NCBI GenBank assembly: GCA_033239005.1 | Contig: BSQZ01000022.1 | Coordinates: forward strand, 5,935,501 to 5,999,500 | Length of the DNA: 64,000 nucleotides | Direction of reading: 5' to 3' | Origin: Lamellibrachia satsuma | Lineage: Eukaryota; Annelida; Polychaeta; Sabellida; Siboglinidae | Shown here: positions 42,457-61,498 of the stretch, one piece after another | How the letters are laid out: every line of letters starts with the position of its first letter | How positions within the stretch are numbered: position 1 is the stretch's first letter | Made by a program: the position numbers and the translations under genes | The notes under the pieces: generated by a model | Databases searched by the model: none | Seen by the model: only the letters and a program-made list of their open reading frames with translations | Told to the model about the DNA's origin: nothing

Positions 42457-45318
42457 GATGCGCAGGGGGAACTGACAGAGAAAACTCAAAGGAGTACTAC
42501 TACAAATACACATCCAAAGAAATGTTCACCAATAATTTCAGACAATGAACTTAAATGTGTATGCTTAAATGCCAGGAGCATAGTAAATAAAAAAAGTGAG
42601 TTAGACATTATGGTAGCAGATATTGATCCTCATGTAATAGGCATCACAGAATCATGGGCAAATGAAGATATAGTAGATGCTGAGTTAGCACTGACAGGCT
42701 ATGTAATGTTTAGGAAGGATAGACGAGAAAGAAGGGGAGGTGGAGTAATTTTGTATATTAAAGAATCTATCCAAGCATATGAAATTACACTGAAAAGTGA
42801 AGCAGATGTTGTGGAAGCAATTTGGTGTAACATAGTTACCAGGAACTCTACATTAACAATAGGAGTAGTTTATCGTAGTCCTAACATAGGACAAGAGGAA
42901 GATGTAAAATTACAAAAGGCGATAAGGGAGGTGAGCAAGGGAGAATGTGTTATAATGGGTGATTTTAACCATGGCCATATACAATGGGAATCATTAGAGA
43001 GTGCTGGAGGTGACGACCATCAGTTTCTACTTCTAACACAGGATTGTTTCCTTACTCAACATGTCTTGGAACCAACCAGAGGTGGGAATGTGTTAGATTT
43101 AATTTTGTCTTCTCAAAATTAATTAGTTGACAATGTTAAAGTACACGAACCTTTGGGTTCAAGTGACCATAACCAAATCCATTTTAATATAAAAGTAAAA
43201 ACAGGGAATACATATAAAAAACAATGGAGGAGGAACTTCAACAAAGGCAAATATAAAGTGATGAGAACATATCTAGCAAATATAGATTGGAATAACTTGC
43301 TGAAGAACAAGACAGCAACAGAATGCTGGACTTGTTTAAAATATGAGATTGAGGGCATTATTGAGAAATTTATTCCATTAAGAAAACAAGGGAAAAGATC
43401 CAGGAAAAAACATGTGTCAAAAGAAGCTATTAGAAAAATTGCTCACAAACAGATGCTGTGGAAGGTCTATAAACACACTGGAAATATAGAAGACTACACC
43501 AACTACAAAGAGGCACTTAACCTAGCTACAACTGAAATTAGAAAATCTAAAAGAACCTTTGAACAAAAATTGGCAGGTAATATAAAAAATGACAGCAAGA
43601 GTTTCTATGCTTATGTAAGGAGTAAACAGAAAGTTCGAGATAAGGTCGGGCCACTGGAAAACAACAGTGAAAACATAATTTCAGATGGGTTCAAAATGGC
43701 AGAGGTCCTGAATGAGTATTTCAGCTCAGTTTTTACCACAGAAGATATCAGCTCACTTCCAGTTCCACTGACTAAATTTGAGGGCAATACATCAGAACAT
43801 TTAGGGCAGTTATTTGTAACTCCTGAAATGATAGCAAAGAAAATTAAGAAGATGAAAGATAATAAATCACCTGGAGTTGATGGGATACCACCAAAACTGC
43901 TAAAGGAAATTGTTGATGAAATTAGTACACCACTTGCAAACATATTTAACTTGTCACTAGAAGAAGGAATAGTTCCTTCAGAATGCAAAGAAGCAAACAT
44001 TACGCCGCTGTTTAAGAAGGGATCGAGGAAGAAGCCAGAAAATTACAGACCAGTGAGTTTAACATCAGTTGTATGTAAATTACTCGAAACATTAATTAGA
44101 GACCACATGGTGGAATTCCTCATAAAACATAAATTAATAAATACATTTCAACATGGATTCCTAAAAGCAAGGTCATGTCTAACCAATCTCTTATGTTTTT
44201 TAGAAGAAATTACAAAGTGGGTAGATGACGGGTCACCAGTGGATGTTGTCTACTTAGATTTACAGAAAGCTTTCGATAAAGTGCCACATCAAAGATTGTT
44301 ACTTAAACTAAAAGCCCATGGTATAGGCAATGATGTAATCAACTGGATAGAAAAGTGGCTTACACACAGAAGACAGAGAGTAATAGTAGATGGTAAGATT
44401 TCAAACTGGAAATCTGTGGGGTACCACAGGGATCAGTGTTAGGCCCTATACTGTTTTTAATATATATAAATGATTTGGAGGATGACATATCTAGCAAAGT
44501 ACTCAAATTTGCAGATGACACAAAAGTATTCAGAAAGGTTACTAATGATACAGATAAACAAAGTTTACATAATGATCTAGAAAAATTAGTTAAATGGTCA
44601 GAAAAATGGCAAATGTTGTTCAATTTTGGGAAGTGTAAATGTATACACATAGGACATGGAAATATGGACGAGGAATATAAAATGGGGGATGCTGTACTAG
44701 GTAGAACCTCACAAGAAAAGGATTTAGGAGTAACATTTAATGCTGACATGAAAATTTCAGAGCAATGTGGGATTGTTGCTTCGAAAGGAAATCAAATTCT
44801 AGGGCTAATTAGGAGAACTATCATGTATAAGGAGAAACATCTAATTGTACCCCTGTACAAAGCAATAGTTAGACCACATTTGGAATATTGTATTCAAGCA
44901 TGGAGGCCATATCGTAAAAAAAGACATAGATAAGCTAGAAAGAATACAACGAAGAGCAACTAAGATGATTCCAGAATTAAGAGACCTTAGTTACGAAAGT
45001 CGCTTATTACAATGTGGTTTGACAACACTAGAGACCAGGAGACTAAGAGGAGACCAAATAGAAGTGTTTAAAATAGTGAACGGTTATGAGGATGTTGATA
45101 GGAATATGTTCTTCAAACTTAAAGAAGGCAGTAGAACCAGAGGACACAAAGCAGCATTAGTTAAGGAGCAGTGTAGGTTGGATATGAGAAAGTACTCTTT
45201 CTCACAGAGGGTGATAAATGAATGGAACAAACTGCCAAATGATTGTGTTAATGCTAGTAGTGTGAATATGTTTAAAAATAGAATTGACAGATATCTGATA
45301 AGGGCGGGCTACACATAG
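42421..45318 (+). pseudogene. CR1-like ORF2 (endonuclease plus reverse transcriptase), broken
   Basis: Overlaps the end of ORF1 in another frame. The APE-type endonuclease runs from LNARSIVNKK (42570) through GITESWANED, VVYRSPN, GDFNH and EPLGSSDHN (43148). An in-frame TAA at 43120 interrupts it. The linker (KKHVSKEAIRKI) leads to the RT: NKSPGVDGIP, NYRPVSLTSV, QHGFLKARSC, DLQKAFDKVPHQ. A small deletion near 44418 shifts the frame just before VPQGSVLGPILFLIYIND and FADDTKVF. A second shift at an A-run near 44920 precedes the C-terminal RRATKMIPELRDLSYESRL. One nonsense and two frameshifts; recently active by appearance. Confidence 0.88.
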
Positions 45319-45971
45319 ATGAGAAAATTGTTGGACTCTCGATAAGCCAATGGCTTCCTTGTCCACTTGCCATCTGGAACTTGTTGTTTGAGATGGCAAT
45401 CTTGTTAAATCTTGTTAAATCTGTTAGCCAACTTTATCCATCTGTTGGTCTTGCCTGTAATGCCATGAGCGGTTAGTGTTGAGATGAGTCTGCGATGAGG
45501 GACCGTATCAAACGCTTTACTGAAATCCAAGTAGATCATGTCAGCTGGATATCCTTTGTCAATATAAGAAGTCACTTCATCTAGAAAAATTAGCAGATTA
45601 CTAAGACAGCTTCTTTTTGCTTCTAGCATTAACACAATCATTTGGCAGTTTATTCCATTCATTTATCACCCTCTGTGAGAAAGAGTACTTTCTCATGTCC
45701 AACCTACATTGCTCCTTAACTAATACTGCTTTGTGTCCTCTTGTTCTACTGCCTTCTTTAAGTTTGAAGAACATATTCCTATCAACATCCTGTTGTCAAA
45801 CCACATTGTAATAAGTGACTTTCGTAACTATTGTTTGATGTTATCGGCTATTTCCCCATAAGTTTCCTCTTTGCTTGACACGGACCAGTCTTGATGCTTT
45901 GAACTTTATATACTGGTAGTCTTGGTGGATATTTGTCTCTTTGTATCTGTGCCACCATCTCAGTCTGTTTT

Positions 45972-48900
45972 TCCTAGCTCTGTAGATCTCCTTGTTCCAC
46001 CGTAGTGGCTTGTTGCTTCTCTTCCTCCTGGCTCTGTAGATCTCCTTGTTCCACCGTAGTGGCTTGTTGCTTCTCTTCCTCCTGGCTCCGTAGATCTCCT
46101 TGTTCCACCGTAGTGGCTTGTTGCTTCTCTTCCTCCTGGCTCCGTAGATCTCCTTGTTCCACCGTAGTGGCTTGTTGCTTCTCTTCCTCCTGGCTCCGTA
46201 GATCTCCTTGTTCCACCGTAGTGGCTTGTTGCTTCTCTTCCTCCTGGCTCCGTAGATCTCCTTGTTCCACCGTAGTGGCTTGTTGCTTCTCTTCCTCCTG
46301 GCTCCGTAGATCTCCTTGTTCCACCGTAGTGGCTTGTTGCTTCTCTTCCTCCTGGCTCCGTAGATCTCCTTGTTCCACCGTAGTGGCTTGTTGCTTCTCT
46401 TCCTCCTGGCTCCGTAGATCTCCTTGTTCCACCGTAGTGGCTTGTTGCTTCTCTTCCTCCTGGCTCCGTAGATCTCCTTGTTCCACCGTAGTGGCTTGTT
46501 GCTTCTCTTCCTCCTGGCTCCGTAGATCTCCTTGTTCCACCGTAGTGGCTTGTTGCTTCTCTTCCTCCTGGCTCCGTAGATCTCCTTGTTCCACCGTAGT
46601 GGCTTGTTGCTTCTCTTCCTCCTGGCTCCGTAGATCTCCTTGTTCCACCGTAGTGGCTTGTTGCTTCTCTTCCTCCTGGCTCCGTAGATCTCCTTGTTCC
46701 ACCGTAGTGGCTTGTTGCTTCTCTTCCTCCTGGCTCCGTAGATCTCCTTGTTCCACCGTAGTGGCTTGTTGCTTCTCTTCCTCCTGGCTCCGTAGATCTC
46801 CTTGTTCCACCGTAGTGGCTTGTTGCTTCTCTTCCTCCTGGCTCCGTAGATCTCCTTGTTCCTCCGTAGTGGCTTGTTGCTTCTCTTCCTCCTGGCTCCG
46901 TAGATCTCCTTGTTCCACCGTAGTGGCTTGTTGCTTCTCTTCCTCCTGGCTCCGTAGATCTCCTTGTTCCACCGTAGTGGCTTGTTGCTTCTCTTCCTCC
47001 TGGCTCCGTAGATCTCCTTGTTCCACCGTAGTGGCTTGTTGCTTCTCTTCCTCCTGGCTCCGTAGATCTCCTTGTTCCACCGTAGTGGCTTGTTGCTTCT
47101 CTTCCTCCTGGCTCCGTAGATCTCCTTGTTCCACCGTAGTGGCTTGTTGCTTCTCTTCCTCCTGGCTCCGTAGATCTCCTTGTTCCACCGTAGTGGCTTG
47201 TTGCTTCTCTTCCTCCTGGCTCCGTAGATCTCCTTGTTCCACCGTAGTGGCTTGTTGCTTCTCTTCCTCCTGGCTCCGTAGATCTCCTTGTTCCACCGTA
47301 GTGGCTTGTTGCTTCTCTTCCTCCTGGCTCCGTAGATCTCCTTGTTCCACCGTAGTGGCTTGTTGCTTCTCTTCCTCCTGGCTCCGTAGATCTCCTTGTT
47401 CCACCGTAGTGGCTTGTTGCTTCTCTTCCTCCTGGCTCCGTAGATCTCCTTGTTCCACCGTAGTGGCTTGTTGCTTCTCTTCCTCCTGGCTCCGTAGATC
47501 TCCTTGTTCCACCGTAGTGGCTTGTTGCTTCTCTTCCTCCTGGCTCCGTAGATCTCCTTGTTCCACCGTAGTGGCTTGTTGCTTCTCTTCCTCCTGGCTC
47601 CGTAGATCTCCTTGTTCCACCGTAGTGGCTTGTTGCTTCTCTTCCTCCTGGCTCCGTAGATCTCCTTGTTCCACCGTAGTGGCTTGTTGCTTCTCTTCCT
47701 CCTGGCTCCGTAGATCTCCTTGTTCCACCGTAGTGGCTTGTTGCTTCTCTTCCTCCTGGCTCCGTAGATCTCCTTGTTCCACCGTAGTGGCTTGTTGCTT
47801 CTCTTCCTCCTGGCTCCGTAGATCTCCTTGTTCCACCGTAGTGGCTTGTTGCTTCTCTTCCTCCTGGCTCCGTAGATCTCCTTGTTCCACCGTAGTGGCT
47901 TGTTGCTTCTCTTCCTCCTGGCTCCGTAGATCTCCTTGTTCCACCGTAGTGGCTTGTTGCTTCTCTTCCTCCTGGCTCCGTAGATCTCCTTGTTCCACCG
48001 TAGTGGCTTGTTGCTTCTCTTCCTCCTGGCTCCGTAGATCTCCTTGTTCCACCGTAGTGGCTTGTTGCTTCTCTTCCTCCTGGCTCCGTAGATCTCCTTG
48101 TTCCACCGTAGTGGCTTGTTGCTTCTCTTCCTCCTGGCTCCGTAGATCTCCTTGTTCCACCGTAGTGGCTTGTTGCTTCTCTTCCTCCTGGCTCCGTAGA
48201 TCTCCTTGTTCCACCGTAGTGGCTTGTTGCTTCTCTTCCTCCTGGCTCCGTAGATCTCCTTGTTCCACCGTAGTGGCTTGTTGCTTCTCTTCCTCCTGGC
48301 TCCGTAGATCTCCTTGTTCCACCTTTGTGGCTTGTTGCTTCTCTTCCTCCTGGCTCCGTAGATCTCCTTGTTCCACCACTGTGGCTTGTTGCTTCTCTTC
48401 CTCCTGGCTCCGTAGATCTCCTTGTTCCACCGTAGTGGCTTGTTGCTTCTCTTCCTCCTGGCTCCGTAGATCTCCTTGTTCCACCACAGTGGCTTGTTGC
48501 TTCTCTTCCTCCTGGCTCCGTAGATCTCCTTGTTCCACCACAGTGGCTTGTTGCTTCTCTTCCTCCTGGCTCCGTAGATCTCCTTGTTCCACCACAGTGG
48601 CTTGTTGCTTCTCTTCCTCCTGGCTCCGTAGATCTCCTTGTTCCACCACAGTGGCTTGTTGCTTCTCTTCCTCCTGGCTCCGTAGATCTCCTTGTTCCAC
48701 CACAGTGGCTTGTTGCTTCTCTTCCTCCTGACTCCGTAGATCTCCTTGTTCCACCACTGTGGCTTGTTGCTTCTCTTCCTCCTGGCTCCGTAGATCTCCT
48801 TGTTCCACCACTGTGGCTTGTTGCTTCTCTTCCTCCTGGCTCCGTAGATCTCCTTGTTCCACCATTGTGGCTTGTTGCTTCTCTTCCTCCTGGCTCCGTA

Positions 48901-49161
48901 GATCTCCTTGTTCCACCACAGTGGCTTGTTGCTTCTCTTCCTCCTGGCTCCGTAGATCTCCTTGTTCCACCATAGTGGCTTGTTGCTTCTCTTCCTCCTG
49001 GCTCCGTAGATCTCCTTGTTCCACCATTGTGGCTTGTTGCTTCTCTTCCTCCTGACTCCGTAGATCTCCTTGTTCCACCATTGTGGCTTGTTGCTTCTCT
49101 TCCTCCTGACTCCGTAGATCTCCTTGTTCCACCATAGTGGCTTGTTGCTTCTCTTCCTCCT
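45972..49161 (-). repeat. Minisatellite, 54-bp unit, about 59 copies, inside a CR1 coding region
   Basis: On the - strand each unit encodes 18 residues, RRKRSNKPLRWNKEIYGA. The unit equals the element's own endonuclease-RT linker, and both flanks (SKFVPKK before; RARKNRLRWWHRY after) are the expected neighbours. With the array, a frame of 1,115 codons is open from 49188 to 45841. Changes of L to Q and R to W at two positions cluster at the 5' end of the array; the central units are almost identical. Confidence 0.97.
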
Positions 49162-49189
49162 CACTTTCTTTGGTACAAACTTACTCACT

Positions 49190-50040
49190 GCCTCCTCTAT
49201 AGAAGCTTTCAGTATTGTCCAGGCTTCTTCTGTTGAACAATTTGCTCTACTTAGTTTACTCCTGAGGTCAATGTGTCGTAGATATTCTTCATGCCTACAT
49301 AGTCACTGTTTCTGTAGTCATAGTATTTATTCTTCCAATCAGTGTATTCAGTCCTACAGACCATCGTGAACTCTACTATACTATACTTGATTCAAATGGT
49401 TCTGTTACATGCACATTTCTCACTAAGTTTGGAGTTGTTGTCAGAACAAGATCAAGCACATTCCATGTCTTGTAGCTGTTTCTACAGGTTGAATCAAGCC
49501 AAGGTTCTGTGTCAAGTCTAAAAATGCTTGTCCTTCTGCTGTTGCTTCACGTTCTTTCCAGTTTATAGTGTTGTGTTTGAAATCTCCACATAGCTTTACC
49601 TCTTTGTTTGACATTCTGCTGCATGCCTTGATAATGTTGGAATTAATTTTTGCTTATTCTTCCTGCATATTATATGTGGAGTTGTAACATACTATTTACA
49701 TACACCAAGTAGAATGTTACCCCCTGCCAGTTGTAACATACACCAGCTAGAATGTTACCCCCTGTCAGGCTACTCCACAGTATTTCCTCATTGCAGATAG
49801 AGAGGTCTATGTCACACTGTGCACTGACCTCTTCTGTTGCATAAATTATCCCTCCTCCACGTCGTCTATCCTTCCTGTCTTTCCTCCTGGTCAAACAGCC
49901 ATTAAGTGCTAATTCACTGTCCATTGTGTTTTCATTCACCCAGGATTCTGTCATGAAAACCATATCGGGTGTGTTTTCATATACATAACTGACCATCTCT
50001 TCTTTCTTGTTACATAAACTTCTGGCATTTATCAGAGCAC
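49190..50040 (-). pseudogene. CR1-like endonuclease remnant
   Basis: INARSLCNKKEEM leads to an open stretch from 49996 to 49670 with MTESWVNENTMDSELALNG and RRGGGIIY blocks of APE-type endonuclease. Past a two-copy TGTAACATACACCA(A/G) duplication (near 49685 and 49732), GDFKHNTINWKEREATAEGQ and the start of the carboxy half follow with several stops. Confidence 0.8.
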
Positions 50041-50164
50041 AAGTCTGTATCTTTCACTGTAGTGTTTCCCTTCCCTCTGTCGCCCTCTCTCACCCACCCC
50101 CTTCTCCCCAGGGGCATCTCTCCCAAGGTTTGGGGCAGTTGGACTGTGAGATGGTTTGGTGGGC

Positions 50165-50702
50165 TGGTTAGTAGAAACAGTGTTAGTGTGTGTTTTAGTG
50201 TTAGTTTTCCTAACTTTAGTGGTGTTAGGTTTGTTAGTAGAAACAGTGTTAGTGTGTGTTTTAGTGTTAGTTTTCCTAACTTTAGTGGTGTTAGGTTTGT
50301 TAGTAGAAACAGTGTTAGTGTGTGTTTTAGTGTTAGTTTTCCTAACTTTAGTGGTGTTAGGTTTGTTAGTAGAAACAGTGTTAGTGTGTGTTTTAGTGTT
50401 AGTTTTCCTAACTTTAGTGGTGTTAGGTTTGTTAGTAGAAACAGTGTTAGTGTGTGTTTTAGTGTTAGTTTTCCTAACTTTAGTGGTGTTAGGTTTGTTA
50501 GTAGAAACAGTGTTAGTGTGTGTTTTAGTGTTAGTTTTCCTAGCTTTAGTGGTGTTAGGTTTGTTAGTAGAAACAGTGTTAGTGTGTGTTTTAGTGTTAG
50601 TTTTCCTAACTTTAGTGGTGTTAGGTTTGTTAGTAGAAACAGTGTTAGTGTGTGTTTTAGTGTTAGTTTTCCTAACTTTAGTGGTGTTAGGTTTGTTAGG
50701 TT
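50165..50702 (-). repeat. Minisatellite, 66-bp unit, 8 copies, upstream of a CR1 endonuclease
   Basis: On the - strand the 22-codon unit reads NKPNTTKVRKTNTKTHTNTV-like and is open in two frames. It sits where the CR1 ORF1/ORF2 boundary is expected. Units are nearly identical (one AGCTTT for AACTTT). Confidence 0.95.
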
Positions 50703-50819
50703 CGACCACAGACATAAATAGTTAGTAAAACAAGACCACTGAACCCTTATCAGTTGACACATGATACAGTGATGCAGGCACCGGCCAGTGACATCCATAG
50801 TGTTGTATGACAAGAGCCC

Positions 50820-51537
50820 ACTGGAGGCCCAGTGTTTATACTGTACAGCACCCAGTCTTCATCATATATCTGTAGATATACAGTACAAAATAAGAGATTA
50901 TTAATATATATCTATAATATATCACACCAGCATCTACTAAATAACTTCCAATTATTTAGTGTAATAGATGTACAATGGGTTAAAATACATGTCTCACTAA
51001 TGTGACTGTTAAATAACTATAATAATAATGTAGGCTGCGGGTGGTAAGCTTAAGCCTAAATTAAAATAGACCACTGTAAGGCAAGTTTGTAAGATAAAAT
51101 TGCATTTATTACAACTTACTAACTAAACTGATAAACTAAACTTACTACTAAAATTATACAAAGCCAAGTTTCTGAGGCATTGCACAATTTATACTCCTGA
51201 TCTAACTTCTTTACCACCTCAAGGTGTGAGTCTGTACAAACACAAACAAAACAAGTCAGCTGCATATCGTAGCGTCCGGTGTAAGATAAGACGATACATA
51301 AACATCTATTAACTACCTTAGTTCCAACACATTGGTGCTGTTCACAATGTTGTCTGTAAAATACGTTATCTTATTCAGTACTAATATATAATAATACTAA
51401 TGTTTATCCATAAATTCCCTAGCATACGTGTAGGTATTAATGTAAAACTAGTACTCTACATGTATAAAGCATAAACTCAACAGTCAGCAATGTTGTCTAT
51501 TTCACATGTGTATTGCCCAAGGCATTGCCTGTTATAG

Positions 51538-51604
<67 letters not shown>

Positions 51605-52340
51605 CTGTCATTGCATTGTTTACAAACAAATTGGATACTGCTCAAGGCACAGTTCTCTAGGGTCCATGTTAGGGAATAGTTAAGATCAACACTCTCACAG
51701 TCACCTCTTAGAGCAATTAATCAATAACTTCAAAGTGAGCTAGGGCACCAACCTGATCCTAACTACAGTTACCTAATACCTTGTTACATGCACATTATAT
51801 CCATCCTCTAATGAATGTTCGTGCTGACAGTCAACTAAACTATTTTCGTACAATTGAGGATTTTTACCTTTGCAAAAAAATGTTAGATCCTGTTTTCTAT
51901 CGATTCGTACAGCTGTAAGCCACACAGGAAATAACCATATTCGTTGTCCCACAACTTTCTCCAGCAAGCCTCCAAAACGTTTGTCTTGGAGAGTTTAACA
52001 CTAATGCATGATGCTCACTACAGTATGAACAACCCAACTGCCAACACAACTGCTGGGACCACCCTCACCCAAATTATTAATCAGTCTGGTGGCCATGCCC
52101 CATTAAAAACAAATGACAATGACAAATCTTTAAGTTAATTCGTTCCTGATGTCATCGTCACTGGCTACTAGCGGGATCAGTTTATACTTCTCTGGTAGCC
52201 ACCTCATCTTCATTGCTTTTGTTTGCCTTATACTGTACATGATGATGGTGAGGAAGAAATACTTTACTTACTTATTTACTTACATATGTTAGACAACTAT
52301 TTGTAACATGCTATGTTCACACTATAAACAGTACTACCCT
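50820..52340. other. AT-rich intergenic DNA with a (TA)n tract
   Basis: Contains an uninterrupted TA microsatellite at about 51540-51602. No gene recognised. Confidence 0.6.
51540..51602. repeat. (TA)n microsatellite
   Basis: About 31 uninterrupted TA dinucleotides; self-complementary and likely length-variable. Confidence 0.97.
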
Positions 52341-53102
52341 ATGTGTCATGCAGTGGATGCAACTGTTTCTGCCGTGCAATGAAATGCCAGCAAGTGGTCC
52401 ACGCCCACTTCACCCCAGTGAGCTGGCTTATCGCTCTTGTTTATAGGGGGGTGATTAATGATGTAACTCTATGGGTTCGACCTCCCCTTGGTCTTGGTCG
52501 AGTGTTTGCGTTGTGTCGAAGCCTTTGGCTGAGCCTGAGGTACGTTCTTCTTCCTCACGCTATGGAGCCTTGTCGCACAGCTGGGAGATTGTCGGTACTG
52601 CTTTAGTGTTCTCCGTCACCGACGTTTTGAAGGATCTAGACCCATTAGTTAATGAAAATATATCAACTTCAAAACATAACTCTTCAAAATGGGCTGAACA
52701 AAGTCTAGCATATCGCGTGAGCTTCCAACCAGTCCACAATTGTGAATCCATTGCTTCAGTATTGTCTGTTTTTCCAGAAGAAATAAAAAAGACAACTCTC
52801 TATGCCTCACTGAACCATGTTTATATCCGAATGCTGTACAGTACAGCATTGTTAGAGTTTTTGCTGCATGTAAATCCAATATAAAAGCAAATAAAAATGT
52901 AACTGCACATCTCAACCACGTTAAAAATACACACATCACAGCTGTGTTGGGGTGAAGGGGCTGCTCGCCACTGATTGGTCAAAAAATGACATTAGACCAG
53001 AATGTTGTACTTTTAGAACAGATTCCCAGTAAACCATTTGCGTGATATTCTTCATTATAGTTACAAATGGTTAGTTTTCAGGCACTCATAGGCCCAAAAC
53101 AA
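52341..53102. other. Unassigned region with a short open stretch
   Basis: A 137-codon open stretch (52471-52884, +) matches no family that I recognise, and no splice signals support it. Probably non-coding. Confidence 0.3.
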
Positions 53103-53500
53103 TGCCTTAGGTTTCACTTAGCAAGATTGCAATCCAACTTCCAATGCAAAGGCCTAGAAGGCAAGTGGACAAGGAAGCGATTAGCTTCTCGAGAGTCCAT
53201 AATTTTTTCATCTATGTGTAACTCACCCTCCTGAGATGTGTCAAGCTGCTCAAGCAACCTTGTTTTTAAACTAGCAGCTACACAATCTGTAAATAATTTG
53301 CTCCATTTATGACAAATGTCCTGTGTGAGAACAAGTACTTCCTGATATCTACACTGATCTACACAATCTATACTACCAGTAATGTTACCTCATGTCCTCT
53401 AGTTCTGCTATCTTTCTCGAGTGATAAGAAATATTTCAATATTTTCATGCCCACTCAGTATCTTCAAAACTTAAATTTGACCTCCTCTTAACATCCTTGT
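53103..53500 (-). mobile_element. CR1-like retrotransposon 3' end, decayed
   Basis: On the - strand it encodes a decayed C-terminus (FKVLKILSGHENIEIFL, later LDTSQEGELHIDEK) followed by the family's 3' UTR signature (AGCTAATCGCTTCCTTGTCC; GGATTGCAATCTTGCTAA). Confidence 0.78.
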
Positions 53501-53509
53501 GGGGCAGTG

Positions 53510-53840
53510 TGGCGGGGTGGTCGTGTGGCGTGGTGGTCGTGTGTTAGAGCATCAGACTTTCGGTCGAAGGGACCAGGGTTCGAAACTACCTGTCTGGAAT
53601 TGGGATTGACATTTCAATTCCAACTACAATGTAATTGACCCCAAGTCTGGTTCTTTGCAGGGAGAGGAAGCGAGGGAACGAGGAGGGAGATGGAACTGAG
53701 GCAGAGGAATGAGAGGCAAGAGAGTGACATTGAGGTTGTACGCATGATGCCAGCGCCCGGTGAGGATCTACTCGTATCAACTGCTCTCAGTCAATCTCAT
53801 TCATTGGTACACTAGCATGGGAAGATTTACCAGCAGATGG
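53510..53840 (+). mobile_element. Possible tRNA-derived SINE
   Basis: GGTGGTCGTGTGTTAGAGCA and GGGTTCGAAACTA look like the A and B box parts of a tRNA-like head; the B box is imperfect. The GGTGGTCGTGTG phrase is duplicated at the front. The 3' limit is uncertain. Confidence 0.5.
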
Positions 53841-54319
53841 GAGTTAAGCTAGTCTATCCAGTTGATTGGTTAATTACTTAATTATTTTATAATAATAAAG
53901 TTCTATATATCGTCTCAATACTCATGAATCCAAGCTCTGTGAAATATATATATATATATATACACAGGAATCATGTTTTTGATTGTAATTACAGTACATT
54001 GCCTTCATTGTGTTTTACAGGTATTGTTCTTTTAAATTAAGTAAATCACCTGTCAAAGTTTGTCTCTGGGAGTAGCCAGACACCCTCAGTTGGTAAGAAA
54101 ATTGTGCCTATGTCACCACTGAAGGGACATCCTATTGTGTGTAAACCCTGGGGCAGAGACAGTAAAAACTGGCTGTTGTCAGTATACAGGCAGCAATGCC
54201 CTGTCTGAACCCTTGCCTTAAGACTTGTCTAAAACAAAGATTTTTTACACTTCCCCAGGAGACTGGTATGTTGAGCTTTCATTTTATACACGTTATAAGT
54301 GAAATCTGCCTTGTTGCAG
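53841..54319. other. Presumed RNF4 5' intron or upstream region
   Basis: An RNF4 N-terminal exon must exist upstream of 54320, but I cannot identify it with confidence. An open stretch from ATG 54196 runs in the same frame into the SIM exon; it has no family resemblance and crosses a good acceptor. Confidence 0.35.

Positions 54320-61474
<7,155 letters not shown>

Positions 61475-61498
<24 letters not shown>

Larger units (their letters stand above)
40870..45425 (+). mobile_element. Near full-length CR1-like non-LTR retrotransposon (inactive)
   Basis: Components in order: an AT-rich 5' leader with an imperfect duplication of about 177 bp (AGCGCGAGCGATA at 41017 and 41191), broken ORF1 (41388-42456), broken ORF2 (about 42421-45318), and a short 3' UTR ending in GATGGCAATCTTGTTAAAT plus a partial second ATCTTGTTAA copy, the microsatellite-like 3' end expected of CR1-type elements. 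The 5' limit is approximate. Confidence 0.85.
45426..50800 (-). mobile_element. Rearranged CR1-like element with two internal minisatellites
   Basis: Read on the - strand. A 66-bp array lies in the leader or spacer (50702-50165). The endonuclease start follows (INARSLCNKKEEM near 50038; FMTESWVNENTMDSELALNG), then GDFKHNTINWKE (about 49590) and decayed SSD-type sequence, then SKFVPKKVRRKRSNKPLWWN, the 54-bp array (49161-45972) and the linker's natural continuation KNRLRWWHRYKETN. After that the order breaks: a C-terminal piece (MFFKLKEGSRTRGHKAVLV, 45830-45630) precedes an RT piece (DMIYLDFSKAFDTVPHRRL, 45600-45430). Most of the RT is missing. It meets the + element tail to tail at about 45425. 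Confidence 0.82.

Noticed and set aside
45974..49135. Alternative frames over the 54-bp array (EEEKQQAT and CCFSSSW type repeats)
   Set aside because: Only the frame reading RRKRSNKP fits the flanking CR1 linker; the others are shadows of the same repeat.
52471..52884. Open stretch of 137 codons
   Set aside because: No recognisable family, no splice support, and sequence composition like its non-coding surroundings.
53510..53600. A genuine tRNA gene
   Set aside because: The B box is imperfect, no complete cloverleaf could be drawn, and there is no oligo-T stop right after; it fits a SINE head better.
54196..54319. In-frame upstream extension of the RNF4 SIM exon from an ATG
   Set aside because: The good acceptor at 54318-54319 and lack of similarity to RNF4 make it intronic; it could still matter only if an alternative first exon is used.
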